From Phyllobacterium myrsinacearum (GTDB lineage: Bacteria > Pseudomonadota > Alphaproteobacteria > Rhizobiales > Rhizobiaceae): DNA of 64,000 nucleotides. The first letter of the stretch is position 1, and each line of letters begins with the position of its first letter. The translations under genes and the position numbers were made by a program. The notes beneath the pieces are model-generated. The model ran no database searches. It worked only from the letters and a program-made list of their open reading frames with translations, and was not told the origin of the DNA. Positions 16,901 through 24,204 of the stretch are shown piece after piece. The stretch lies in contig NZ_PVBT01000009.1 in assembly GCF_002980555.1 (NCBI RefSeq), forward strand, positions 62,001-126,000, in the 5' to 3' direction.

Positions 16901-18656
16901 CGGCGGTGGTTCTCCGGTCATCATTGTAATGAACGGTTGTGGTGGCGTCCGGGCGGTTTACCGGGATATAGGTCGTTCTGTTCTTCTCCGCTTCATAGGC
17001 CATCCGATACCGGAATGTACTGTCGCGCGTGTTGACTGCGATGACCCGGTCGTTCTCATCATAGACATATGTGCTGTCGAGTTTGGCACCATCCGAACAA
17101 CCGGTCATCCGGCCTTTGGCATCATAGGTATAGATGTGCGACGGTCCATACTGGTTGGCGGCCGACACCATATTGCCATCAGCGTCGTAGGCATAGGAAA
17201 GCAGAGCTTTGCGCGATCCATCACAAGCAACAACATCGATTGCCTGCCGGCGGCCGGATGCGTCATTGAAAAAATGCAGCGACAGACCATCAGGATGCAC
17301 GAGCCGCTCCAGATGGCCTGCAGCATCGCGTTCGAAGGCAACGGTATTGCCGTTGCGGTCCTTTATATACTCCAACCGCCAAAGGCCGTCTGGAAACTTG
17401 CGAAATGTCTTGCGCAAGCCCCGATCCTTGAGGATCAGCCGGCGCCGTGCGTCCGCCGCCAGTCCGAGATGCGAGTATTTTACATTCCGGCTGAAATAGC
17501 CTGGAATCGGTGTCGGCGTCGCGAAAATGGCCTCAAGACTGGATGCCATGCGGTAGAGCAGAGTTCCATCCGCAAGGCGCTCGATTGTTTCATCCAGCGG
17601 ACCGGTGCGGTTGCGCCCCAGTGGACCGTCCACACCGAGATCCGAGGAGTAATTGCGGTAGAGGGCGAGAGCAATGGTCCAGCCCATGTGGAATTCCGGT
17701 GTGTGCAGAACTTTCGCCCCCGTGGCAAAAGCCACGGGCTGCGACGTGCAGGTAATGCAGTTCTTTGCCGGATTTTCCTCCGGGTCTTTCTTTGGCTTGA
17801 CGTTTTCCTCTTCCGTCAATGTCTTTTTTGCAGCTTCTGTTTCACGCGCAGCTTTGGCGGCGGCCTCCTCTGCCGCAGCCCGTTTTGCCAGCGCCTCTGC
17901 CGTCGCCTGTTCGGCGCTCTTCACCAAGGGACCAGCTTCCTCCCCAACCTTTGCGATGCCCGTTCCGGCTCTTCCCAGTTTTGGGACCGGCGCGAACAGC
18001 AGGGCCGTATCACCGACACCGGTGCCCCAATCTCCGACGCTTGCCTGCTTTGCCATGCCGACAACCATGGTCACGGGAGAGGACACAATGGCTTTTCCGA
18101 CTTCCAAATTACCGGCTATGCCGGACTTTGCCATTTCGGCACCTTCGTCGCGCACCTTGTCGTCACCGGTCACAACGCCCTTGATGTAGGTTATCCCGCC
18201 ATAGGTTTGCTTGGCATTGTTGACGACGAGTTCCTTTCCGAGTCCAAAGAGTCCCTCGACCATCCGCACGGGAGCCATGGCCACATTCTTGATATTGTCG
18301 CCAAGCGTATAAACTGGCCTGCCAGCCTCGAGTGCGGCCTTTTCCCGCTCATACATGGCGATGGTTTCTTGGCGGTTAGGCCCTTCCATTGGCGGCGGGC
18401 CATCGCCAGCCCAGGTTGGCTCAAAGGCAGAGTCAGGCGCATTTTTTGCGCCCTCAATCATCTCGTTAAGCCTGCCGATCTGCTCCTGCCGGAGCTTGGC
18501 GTGGTCGGCATCTTCCTGTCCGGCAACCGCATCCACCCGCACACGCGCCTTGGCATTCCCCACCTCTTCGCCGGTGGATTCGCCATCGCGCGTCGTGACA
18601 TAGACCTGTTTGCCCATTCGCCAGGCAATTTGCGTCTCACCGCCATCGGGCATCAT
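13968..18656 (-). CDS. Rhs polymorphic toxin with C-terminal deaminase domain
   Basis: 1562 residues. Residues 1-300 form an effector-specific N-terminal region without a PAAR domain; it includes an Ala/Glu/Lys-rich, probably coiled stretch (~245-295). A DUF6531-type start (PVAFATGAKVLHTPEFHMG, ~306-325) leads into many RHS/YD repeats (for example YRYDDNGNVAAITDAEGRET) that build the cocoon. The core ends in ETGLYFNHFRYYDPLAGQYI and the pair DPIGL...DPFGL 17 residues apart, the Rhs autocleavage signature. The last 124 residues are the toxin tip: H1480 and E1482 in THTES, C1507 and C1510 in LPPCFGC, the zinc site of cytidine-deaminase-fold toxins, most like the Pput_2613 type. A PAAR-like protein, a DUF2169 adaptor and VgrG lie upstream in the same direction, so delivery by this T6SS is the natural model. 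Confidence 0.9.
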   Translation of the reverse strand: MMPDGGETQIAWRMGKQVYVTTRDGESTGEEVGNAKARVRVDAVAGQEDADHAKLRQEQIGRLNEMIEGAKNAPDSAFEPTWAGDGPPPMEGPNRQETIAMYEREKAALEAGRPVYTLGDNIKNVAMAPVRMVEGLFGLGKELVVNNAKQTYGGITYIKGVVTGDDKVRDEGAEMAKSGIAGNLEVGKAIVSSPVTMVVGMAKQASVGDWGTGVGDTALLFAPVPKLGRAGTGIAKVGEEAGPLVKSAEQATAEALAKRAAAEEAAAKAARETEAAKKTLTEEENVKPKKDPEENPAKNCITCTSQPVAFATGAKVLHTPEFHMGWTIALALYRNYSSDLGVDGPLGRNRTGPLDETIERLADGTLLYRMASSLEAIFATPTPIPGYFSRNVKYSHLGLAADARRRLILKDRGLRKTFRKFPDGLWRLEYIKDRNGNTVAFERDAAGHLERLVHPDGLSLHFFNDASGRRQAIDVVACDGSRKALLSYAYDADGNMVSAANQYGPSHIYTYDAKGRMTGCSDGAKLDSTYVYDENDRVIAVNTRDSTFRYRMAYEAEKNRTTYIPVNRPDATTTVHYNDDRRTTAETDGLGHTRYFEYGPNGEKTAEIDAEGNRTSYRYDDNGNVAAITDAEGRETLYYWSSDGDLQIMFDAESNRWLYEHDDKGNLVSTQNPLGFRTDIVNDAAGQPTGIMRHDGLIEQRDYDEYHRLIGVRSFSGEKTVFERDAFGRVTSIVDPAGGATLFAYADQRGGDFWEAVTTARPDGVVTSRSFDADQAVVRATDGEGRTTTYRFGEFDLLQELEDPKGGLLRFKYDHFGKLINVENQNGLHWTFQRDAAGRVVSETDFDGLTISHVYDAADRFVETRYADGAHLKFSYDKTGALTREEAFAPDSTAPQDITRYWYDGRGLVVRAENASALIEFERDKLGAIVAETANGRRAGNVYDCCGNRVERAIGERLVKSIYDPLGAIKSLVIADHAPLAFSRDRLGQETRRESAAGFRLVQSYDLAGQLLLQSAGRAINGGGGIAGTRATGAVDPRHVAPVTERSYQWNKVFAPLAIHDQLFGATVYDYDGNGQVTAARTDELSSSDQDGSRTLTTERFQYDAALNIVGVASGFGSRFGRSTRRPEDGFSTVLSTPGGRIKVSRGPQNEKIFLTHDERGRVVKRRVERAGFRPKAWAYGWDAKDRMISCVTPEGETWVYAYDPFGRRLWKVRTFTEAEKQHYARLFPDVIRTASDADRESYYLEEAKLRGLRVQEARPPIIGVHYFWDGNVLAEQAPFRLDGTVDWDGAIGWHFEPDSFRPLAKENPDGSLLYIVTDHLGTPREMFDEAGKLQWAASYNVWGKVKSLKTPLTSGNAAVSMDAMESGLEGDVAVLACPFRFQGQYEDAETGLYFNHFRYYDPLAGQYISPDPIGLAGGTRRHGYVERPTIFVDPFGLDPHEARISVYDSKGDLRYTEALKSGGTNPGRTLSWPEQIMTHTESASIFNERIQPGDRVIYTEARLPPCFGCRGNMNDAAVNKNISIEYNWVDKNGVAHQWKTDPQKAAKALAKRERRNQKQCC

Positions 18657-18692
18657 TCACTCCATACAAAATCAACGGTCGCAATGGGCTCA

Positions 18693-19103
18693 TCATACGT
18701 GGTCAATGCCAACACTTGATTTTGACCTGGGCGTCTCGACACGCCCTGGACCAGGGCGGTTGATCTCGGCAGGGTCACCGTCACGTACGGCCGCCCACCC
18801 CTCCGTGAAAACGGCGCTTGCACCCTGCTTGATCACAGCATGGCTTTTATATCCGGCAATCTTGACGCCCTTGCCGGTACCCGGCTCGTGTCCAATGCAA
18901 ACACTGGGTCTGGTGTTGACCACAAAATCTTCGTTGCTGTTGTTGCGAACGGTCGTTGCTGTCCGCACGACTGTGTCGAAAAAGGCGATCGTATTATAGC
19001 CCACCGGAACCATGCCTGACCCTACGGGTGTCAGGCAGACGTCCGGACTGATCGAATAGACAAAGTTGGCGCCATCCTTCCGGGCGGAGACTGGAACAGT
19101 CAT
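18693..19103 (-). CDS. DUF4150 PAAR-like tip protein
   Basis: 136 residues, beginning MTVPVSARKDGANFVYSISP, with DVCLTPVGSGMVPVGYNTIA and a later VCIGHEPGTGKGVKIAGY. This is the DUF4150 (PAAR-like) layout, which caps the VgrG spike and recruits an effector. Its ATG overlaps the stop of the DUF2169 gene (4 bp), so the two are translationally coupled. The rhs gene starts 36 bp downstream. The Rhs protein lacks its own PAAR domain, so this protein is the likely physical link to the VgrG spike. Confidence 0.85.
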   Translation of the reverse strand: MTVPVSARKDGANFVYSISPDVCLTPVGSGMVPVGYNTIAFFDTVVRTATTVRNNSNEDFVVNTRPSVCIGHEPGTGKGVKIAGYKSHAVIKQGASAVFTEGWAAVRDGDPAEINRPGPGRVETPRSKSSVGIDHV

Positions 19104-20323
19104 ACACTTACTTCCTCTTCAGCCATGAGATCACACGGAACTGCACATTCATCCGGTTTTGGCGCTGAACGCAATACATCTGGATGGCGCGCGAACCATT
19201 CCTTCTCAAGTGAATCGGAGGCTGACAGGATGAGGCCCGCCGTTGTCGGCTCGTGAAATACCAATCGCCACGTTATCATCAACCGGCAGTCTAAGAGATC
19301 GTCCGCAAGAACATCGAGAAAAACCGTATCGAGCGCCGGCTTGTAATATTCTGTGGTACCATCCACGTGTTCAAGTGCAATACACGGACAGTGGTCCGGG
19401 ATGCTCAGCTGAAACAAACGCGTTTCCGGACGAAGACCCGCCAGTTCGATGGTGCACGGCGTCTGTATGTGCTCTCCGGGGACAACAAGCCCAGCCGCGG
19501 CCGAGTTATTGTAAGAAAAATCGTAGTCTTCGGGCCATCGAGGCCAGATGTTGTCAAGCCAAGCCTGGTCGTAGGTTCCCCCAAACGTCCGGCGCGGCAG
19601 CCACGCAGGCGGTATTGCGCCCAAGCCTTCGACTGCATAACTCCTGTAGGGATCGCTAACCGGTTCCTGTGGATTCTCCAACTGCGGAGCAGATTGGGGT
19701 AGCGTGAAATCAGTCAGATTTTTGTCGATCCAACCCCGGCCAAGCGGATTGTGGTGCCACGCATCCAGAACCGGTTTTCCATCTTCGTCATTGCCGGTGA
19801 ATATCGTACCGCCATAGGCATACTCGTAGCGAATGGGCAGCGCCACGATGGGTTCCGGCTCGCTTAATTGCCAGCCCTTGAACAAGGTGTCATGTTTGCG
19901 CCAGTCCGCTTTCTCGTCATCATTTAAATGCTGCTTCCATTCGGGGACCCAAACCCGCGGCCCGGTGACCCGGATGATCTTTTCCGCCCGCACACCGCCG
20001 TTGTCAGCGACACGCACGCCCACAAGCCAAGATGGCGCTGCCTTGCCTTCCGGCGCATGGGCGATTGCATTGACGATGATGTCCGTCGCCGGTTTGTACG
20101 AAACAAAGTCCGAAGGATGATACAACGAAGATATATTGACGTCTTCGTAGCACAGATCGGTGAAGTTGAATGGGTCCTGTTCCTGCGAAAGAACGCATTG
20201 CCCCGTTTCACCGATGTCAAACGTCGCTTTGACCATGAAAACACCGAATTCATGACCTCGACTATCCGTATTGGAAAATCGCATATTGGCAAACGGCGTA
20301 AAGTTCCTAATTGCAACAGACAT
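19100..20323 (-). CDS. DUF2169 T6SS effector adaptor
   Basis: 407 residues from the preferred ATG at 20323 (MSVAIRNFTPFANMRFSN); a start four codons upstream is also open. DUF2169 features include FGVFMVKATFDIGETGQC, RVTGPRVWVPEW, RYEYAYGGTI with HHNPLGRGWI, and GGTYDQAWLDNIWPRWPEDYD. Proteins of this family are encoded between vgrG and PAAR/effector genes and are needed to load particular effectors on the spike; they act in the cytoplasm and are not secreted. Here the gene is coupled to the DUF4150 gene by an ATGA overlap and lies about 60 bp after vgrG. Confidence 0.85.
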   Translation of the reverse strand: MSVAIRNFTPFANMRFSNTDSRGHEFGVFMVKATFDIGETGQCVLSQEQDPFNFTDLCYEDVNISSLYHPSDFVSYKPATDIIVNAIAHAPEGKAAPSWLVGVRVADNGGVRAEKIIRVTGPRVWVPEWKQHLNDDEKADWRKHDTLFKGWQLSEPEPIVALPIRYEYAYGGTIFTGNDEDGKPVLDAWHHNPLGRGWIDKNLTDFTLPQSAPQLENPQEPVSDPYRSYAVEGLGAIPPAWLPRRTFGGTYDQAWLDNIWPRWPEDYDFSYNNSAAAGLVVPGEHIQTPCTIELAGLRPETRLFQLSIPDHCPCIALEHVDGTTEYYKPALDTVFLDVLADDLLDCRLMITWRLVFHEPTTAGLILSASDSLEKEWFARHPDVLRSAPKPDECAVPCDLMAEEEVSV

Positions 20324-20385
20324 CAGGTGCCCCAATTGGCAGCATGTGTTTTTCCGGCATTGAGTGGCATTGGCCGGCGCTCAAT

Positions 20386-22743
20386 TCAGTTGCTATCAAT
20401 GACCCCTCCGATCATCTGATATGGGCCATCTGCCTCGAAATGAAACTTCACTCCCTTGATAATGATGGTGCCGTCCTTTTTCATCACGATGAGGCTTTTG
20501 CCGACCTCAATCGTATATTCCTCTCCCACGGTCAGCTTCTTGGTATGTCCCACCTTTTCCATTGCAACCTGGCCGACAGTCGTAATCTTCACCGCCCCAA
20601 CCTGCTCGGTCGACACGGCACCGATGTTGATATTATCCATCTGGCCAATAGTCGTGTTCCGTACACCACTGCCAATGAGCCCGGCAAGCGACTCGGCGAT
20701 TTTGCTCCCCGCGCCGGCCATTGACTTGCCGCCTTCTGCTCGCAGACCGGGCGCCTTGGCACCGTTGACACCGCCTCGCGCATCATCAAAGCCAGTGGGA
20801 ATGGCCGCAAGGGTGCTTGCACCCAAGCTGGCACCATAACTGCCGGCTTGTTCCGCTACACCGCCCATTCGTTGAGCTTCTTCGGAACCCTGTGACGCAT
20901 TTTGAACCCCTGCAGCGCCCATTACCGCCTGGGCTGCGCCTGCCGCCTTTGATGCTGCGGACCCGCCCGCACTTTGGACTGCCTGCATTGCGATGCCCAT
21001 GGCTTGAGAGAGCAATCCTGAACTCTGCGCCATTAGTCCCGAAAGTCCCCCGCCAAGCAGTGAGGCCGCCGCACCGCCGACCGCGCCGACCACGAGATTC
21101 ATGCCGCCGCCGACCTGCTGGTTCATATTGGCGCCAACTTCAAGCTGGTGATTGGCACCAGTTGAGTGCATGGCATTGGCGTCTACACGGTGTATTTGAT
21201 TGTTGAGTACTTTGCTCGTCATATCCTTCTGCGCGTGCAGAAAAAAGTTTTCCTGCCCATTGTCATCCTCAAATGACATTTCATTAAAGCCATTGCCTTT
21301 GTGGGTATTGGTCCTGAAACTGGATTTTGTCTTGTGAGCCGGCAGATTGTAAGGAACTTTGTTGTCGGCATTGGCTACCAGGCCAATGACATAAGGCCGG
21401 TCAGGGTCACCATTTTCATGGCTGCAAATAGCCTGCATCCCGATACGTGGATTGACGCGCGCTCCCCATGTCCCGCCTCCCCAACTTTGAACAACCTCGA
21501 CCCATTTCGTGTCGGAGCCATCTTTTTGCGCGCGACGGTCCCAAGGAAACCACAGCTTCACACGGCCATATTGATCGACATGGATTTCCTCTCCAGGCGG
21601 TCCCGCTATAAGGCCGATATGTGTGCCATCAATGCGCGGCCGTGGTGTGGAGCGATGCGGCGTTGCCGGCACGCGGCTGGGCAAGGCATGAAAACTATTG
21701 GAATAGTCGGCAGCTCCGTCATTTGTTTCATAGGTTGGATCGATTGCCGTATGCACAATCCTTGTAACCACAAACTCTTCATGAGCCTGATCGGGATGGG
21801 CAACATCATAGGGTTTGAACCGGCGGCCGGCCGCCAGGGTCCGCACGGTGGAATGGCCTTCAACCCGTTCATGATCGGCTTCGACCGCCTGCATGCGCCG
21901 TTGAGATGCCGCTTCATTGTCGGCAACGTTCAACGCGCGCGCTGGATACTCATAAAGTTCGTACTCGCCACTTTTCGGCAGCGAGACCAGGGATGGGCTC
22001 GTTGCCTTCGGCACAATTTTGGGCGTTTCAAAATTCCAGTCTGCTCCCGTGCGCTTTCCAGGGGTGAAAACATAACGCTTTTCCAGCCCGCCAATGTGGT
22101 TGCGGTCGGTTGAACCCGCTGCATAGCGAACATTGGTTTCGGGACCTTCAGTATAGCCGAATGTGTGGGTGGCCACATGCAATGTGTGTGCGCCCGCGAC
22201 GTGCTCAAACCAGTAGAAAATGCCATCCTCTTCGAGACGGCGGGTGAGAAAGGCCAAATCCGTTTCGTTCCATTGAACCGAATAATGTTGCGGCTTTGGC
22301 GGATTGATCACGCCGCCAGTCACCGCAGCCTTGATTCCATGCTCGGACAAAAGCATCTGCAAAACGTCGATTGAGGTTTTGTCGAGCCAGATGCGGCAAT
22401 CGGAACGCTGCGACAGCAACCAGAGCTGCGGGCGCAGTACCATGCGATACGCGCGAAGGCCGCGGGTTACGGGAGGCCCTTCCATGAGCTCGGTGACCAG
22501 GCCATTCCACGGACGATACTGCCCCTCGCCGGTTTCAAGCTCAATGTCCAGCGTCTTCCCGACAATGTCATTTGCCTTAAGATCCGTCTTCTTCGATTTG
22601 ACCGTAAGGGCGATCTCGAAAAGCCCCGAAATTTCTTCATTTGCTTCAAACCGCTCAGGAAGCAAGACATCTGGTCCAAGAGGGCTTTGAATGCGCAAAA
22701 TGCGGGTGGCCTGAATATAGCCGGCATCCGAAATAATATTCAT
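20386..22743 (-). CDS. vgrG: T6SS spike protein VgrG (TssI)
   Basis: 785 residues from the ATG at 22743, supported by GAGGG about 9 bp upstream; an upstream start would add 27 residues without family similarity. The gp27/gp44-like part includes WLLSQRSDCRIWLDKTSIDV and FWYFEH-like text (IFYWFEHVAGAH). The OB/gp5 domain carries GEEIHVDQYGRVKLWFPWDR and ARVNPRIGMQAICSHENGDP, followed by the DUF2345-like tail with EMSFEDDNGQENFFLHAQKD. An Ala/Gly/Ser-rich segment (about residues 546-696) interrupts the beta-helix. A final valine/isoleucine-rich repeat stretch (NIGAVSTEQVGAVKITTVGQ) ends the spike. The DUF2169, PAAR-like and Rhs genes follow in order. Confidence 0.93.
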   Translation of the reverse strand: MNIISDAGYIQATRILRIQSPLGPDVLLPERFEANEEISGLFEIALTVKSKKTDLKANDIVGKTLDIELETGEGQYRPWNGLVTELMEGPPVTRGLRAYRMVLRPQLWLLSQRSDCRIWLDKTSIDVLQMLLSEHGIKAAVTGGVINPPKPQHYSVQWNETDLAFLTRRLEEDGIFYWFEHVAGAHTLHVATHTFGYTEGPETNVRYAAGSTDRNHIGGLEKRYVFTPGKRTGADWNFETPKIVPKATSPSLVSLPKSGEYELYEYPARALNVADNEAASQRRMQAVEADHERVEGHSTVRTLAAGRRFKPYDVAHPDQAHEEFVVTRIVHTAIDPTYETNDGAADYSNSFHALPSRVPATPHRSTPRPRIDGTHIGLIAGPPGEEIHVDQYGRVKLWFPWDRRAQKDGSDTKWVEVVQSWGGGTWGARVNPRIGMQAICSHENGDPDRPYVIGLVANADNKVPYNLPAHKTKSSFRTNTHKGNGFNEMSFEDDNGQENFFLHAQKDMTSKVLNNQIHRVDANAMHSTGANHQLEVGANMNQQVGGGMNLVVGAVGGAAASLLGGGLSGLMAQSSGLLSQAMGIAMQAVQSAGGSAASKAAGAAQAVMGAAGVQNASQGSEEAQRMGGVAEQAGSYGASLGASTLAAIPTGFDDARGGVNGAKAPGLRAEGGKSMAGAGSKIAESLAGLIGSGVRNTTIGQMDNINIGAVSTEQVGAVKITTVGQVAMEKVGHTKKLTVGEEYTIEVGKSLIVMKKDGTIIIKGVKFHFEADGPYQMIGGVIDSN

Positions 22744-22937
22744 AATCAAAGTCCCTCTTCTTTCACAGCAGCAGCCTTGAACTTCAGAACTTGAGAGACT
22801 GCGGCAAAAGCTATTCGGAGCCACAATAAAAATTGGGCGGGCGCCAGCCTATCCCTGCCGCCGCCGTCAGATTCGACAATGTTCCGCCATATGCGCCGGC
22901 ACAATCGTTCGCCTTGCGTGTCACATCCGCAGAAATA

Positions 22938-23468
22938 CTAACCTTGCGGCAGCACCAACCGGGTTTCAACGCGGCGATTTTCCGGCGAGAAGGGATCGCT
23001 TACACTTGGATGGCGCTTGCCGAAGCCTTCTGCCTTCAGACGCTCCGGAGATACGCCAAGTTCGCTGAGATAGGCCGAGACGGACCGTGCGCGGCGCATG
23101 GACAATGTATCATTATATGCGTCCGTGCCCGTGGCATCCGTATGGCCTTCGACCTGGAACGTCGCAATCTGCAGACGCTGGTCATTCAGAGCCTTGGCGA
23201 ATTCGCCGAGCGTCTGCCTGGCTTCTTCGGTCAAGCGATCCGAGTTCAACTCGAATGTCACCTTCATGTTGAGCGGCGAGGCAGCAGGATTTACAACCTT
23301 CTTCGCACATTCCTGATCTGTCCCGACGCAGATGGCACGTGCTTTGCCAAGATCTGCCGTATTGACGAAATGCTTGACAATATCTTCCGACTTATACGCT
23401 GGCCCAGCCATTGCCGGCGAAGCCGCGCCAATCAAAATGGCCGCAGGAACAGTAAAAAGCTGGCGCAT
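22938..23468 (-). CDS. OmpA-family periplasmic protein in the T6SS cluster
   Basis: 176 residues: a signal peptide (MRQLFTVPAAILIGAASPAMA, cleavage after AMA), a ~45-residue linker with two cysteines (CVGTDQEC, possible disulfide) and an OmpA-like peptidoglycan-binding domain (residues ~65-176). Domain text: LTEEARQTLGEFAKAL, VEGHTDATGTDAYNDTLSMR with the diaminopimelate-binding Asp/Arg region, and GFGKRHP. It would tether to peptidoglycan in the periplasm. It lies between hcp and vgrG on the same strand. TssL here already has its own OmpA domain, so the job of this extra one is unclear. Confidence 0.88.
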   Translation of the reverse strand: MRQLFTVPAAILIGAASPAMAGPAYKSEDIVKHFVNTADLGKARAICVGTDQECAKKVVNPAASPLNMKVTFELNSDRLTEEARQTLGEFAKALNDQRLQIATFQVEGHTDATGTDAYNDTLSMRRARSVSAYLSELGVSPERLKAEGFGKRHPSVSDPFSPENRRVETRLVLPQG

Positions 23469-23648
23469 GATGTAACCCCTTTGGGAATAGCAAGTTGAGT
23501 TCAGACTAAATTAACCAATGGTCGATTTCAAGCGCTGACCATTACGCAACTCCATCACACACGCTTATATTCGGTACAGAGTCATCGGGGCCGACCGACG
23601 TAGAGCGAAGCGGGCACAAAGGCCCACTCCGCTTTCTCATGCCTGCCC

Positions 23649-24125
23649 TTACGCCGCGCGCGTTGTGGCGAGATCGTAGGATGCAATCATGGGCGACTGC
23701 GGGCTCTGATTGGCATCGTAAGGCGTGTACTTCACTTCCATCTTGGTGAAGTTCAGGCGCAGCGTCTCGATCGGACGGTCGCCGTTGGAATCAACCGAAT
23801 AATTGGCAATCAACGTGTTGGTCAGCTTGTATTCGATATAGGTCTGGCCGGGATTGCCGGTGGTGACCAGATGAATGGTTGCAAGCTTGCCGGAGCTGCC
23901 CGACACGGCTTCCTGAAACAATTTCGTTGAGGAGGAATCGCTCACCTTCGTCAGGACAACTTCACTGATCGTGGGTTCGGAGGCTTCGCGGTTGGCGGCT
24001 GAACCGGCGGACGTGCTCATCTTACGCCCCACATTCCAATGAATGGCTTCAATGTCCATCCAGCGCTTGTGCGTCTCCTGCGTCGCATCGCCCTGAATTC
24101 CATCAATCTGCAAGTAAATCGGCAT
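23649..24125 (-). CDS. hcp: T6SS inner tube protein Hcp (TssD)
   Basis: 158 residues, normal Hcp length. Family text: MPIYLQIDGIQGDATQETHK, DIEAIHWNVGRKMS, TISEVVLTKVSDSSSTKLFQ and the C-terminal LNFTKMEVKYTPYD. The hexameric rings form the tube propelled by the sheath and may chaperone small effectors. AAGGAG lies 7-8 bp upstream of the ATG, a strong site fitting its need for high expression. It follows clpV by about 80 bp. A GC-rich imperfect hairpin (about 23600-23640) lies after the stop and could limit read-through. Confidence 0.95.
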   Translation of the reverse strand: MPIYLQIDGIQGDATQETHKRWMDIEAIHWNVGRKMSTSAGSAANREASEPTISEVVLTKVSDSSSTKLFQEAVSGSSGKLATIHLVTTGNPGQTYIEYKLTNTLIANYSVDSNGDRPIETLRLNFTKMEVKYTPYDANQSPQSPMIASYDLATTRAA

Positions 24126-24204
24126 TGTCTAGCTCCTTGGTCAGTAGGACTGGCGGGATATACCCTCTCTTTGAAATTGCCCAAGTAAAATATGGACAAC
24201 ATAT

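Noticed and set aside
16044-18719. Open frame of 891 codons on the plus strand, antisense to rhs
   Set aside because: It is an antisense shadow of the Rhs coding strand; the translation has no domain and no ribosome-binding site, while the minus-strand reading gives textbook RHS repeats.
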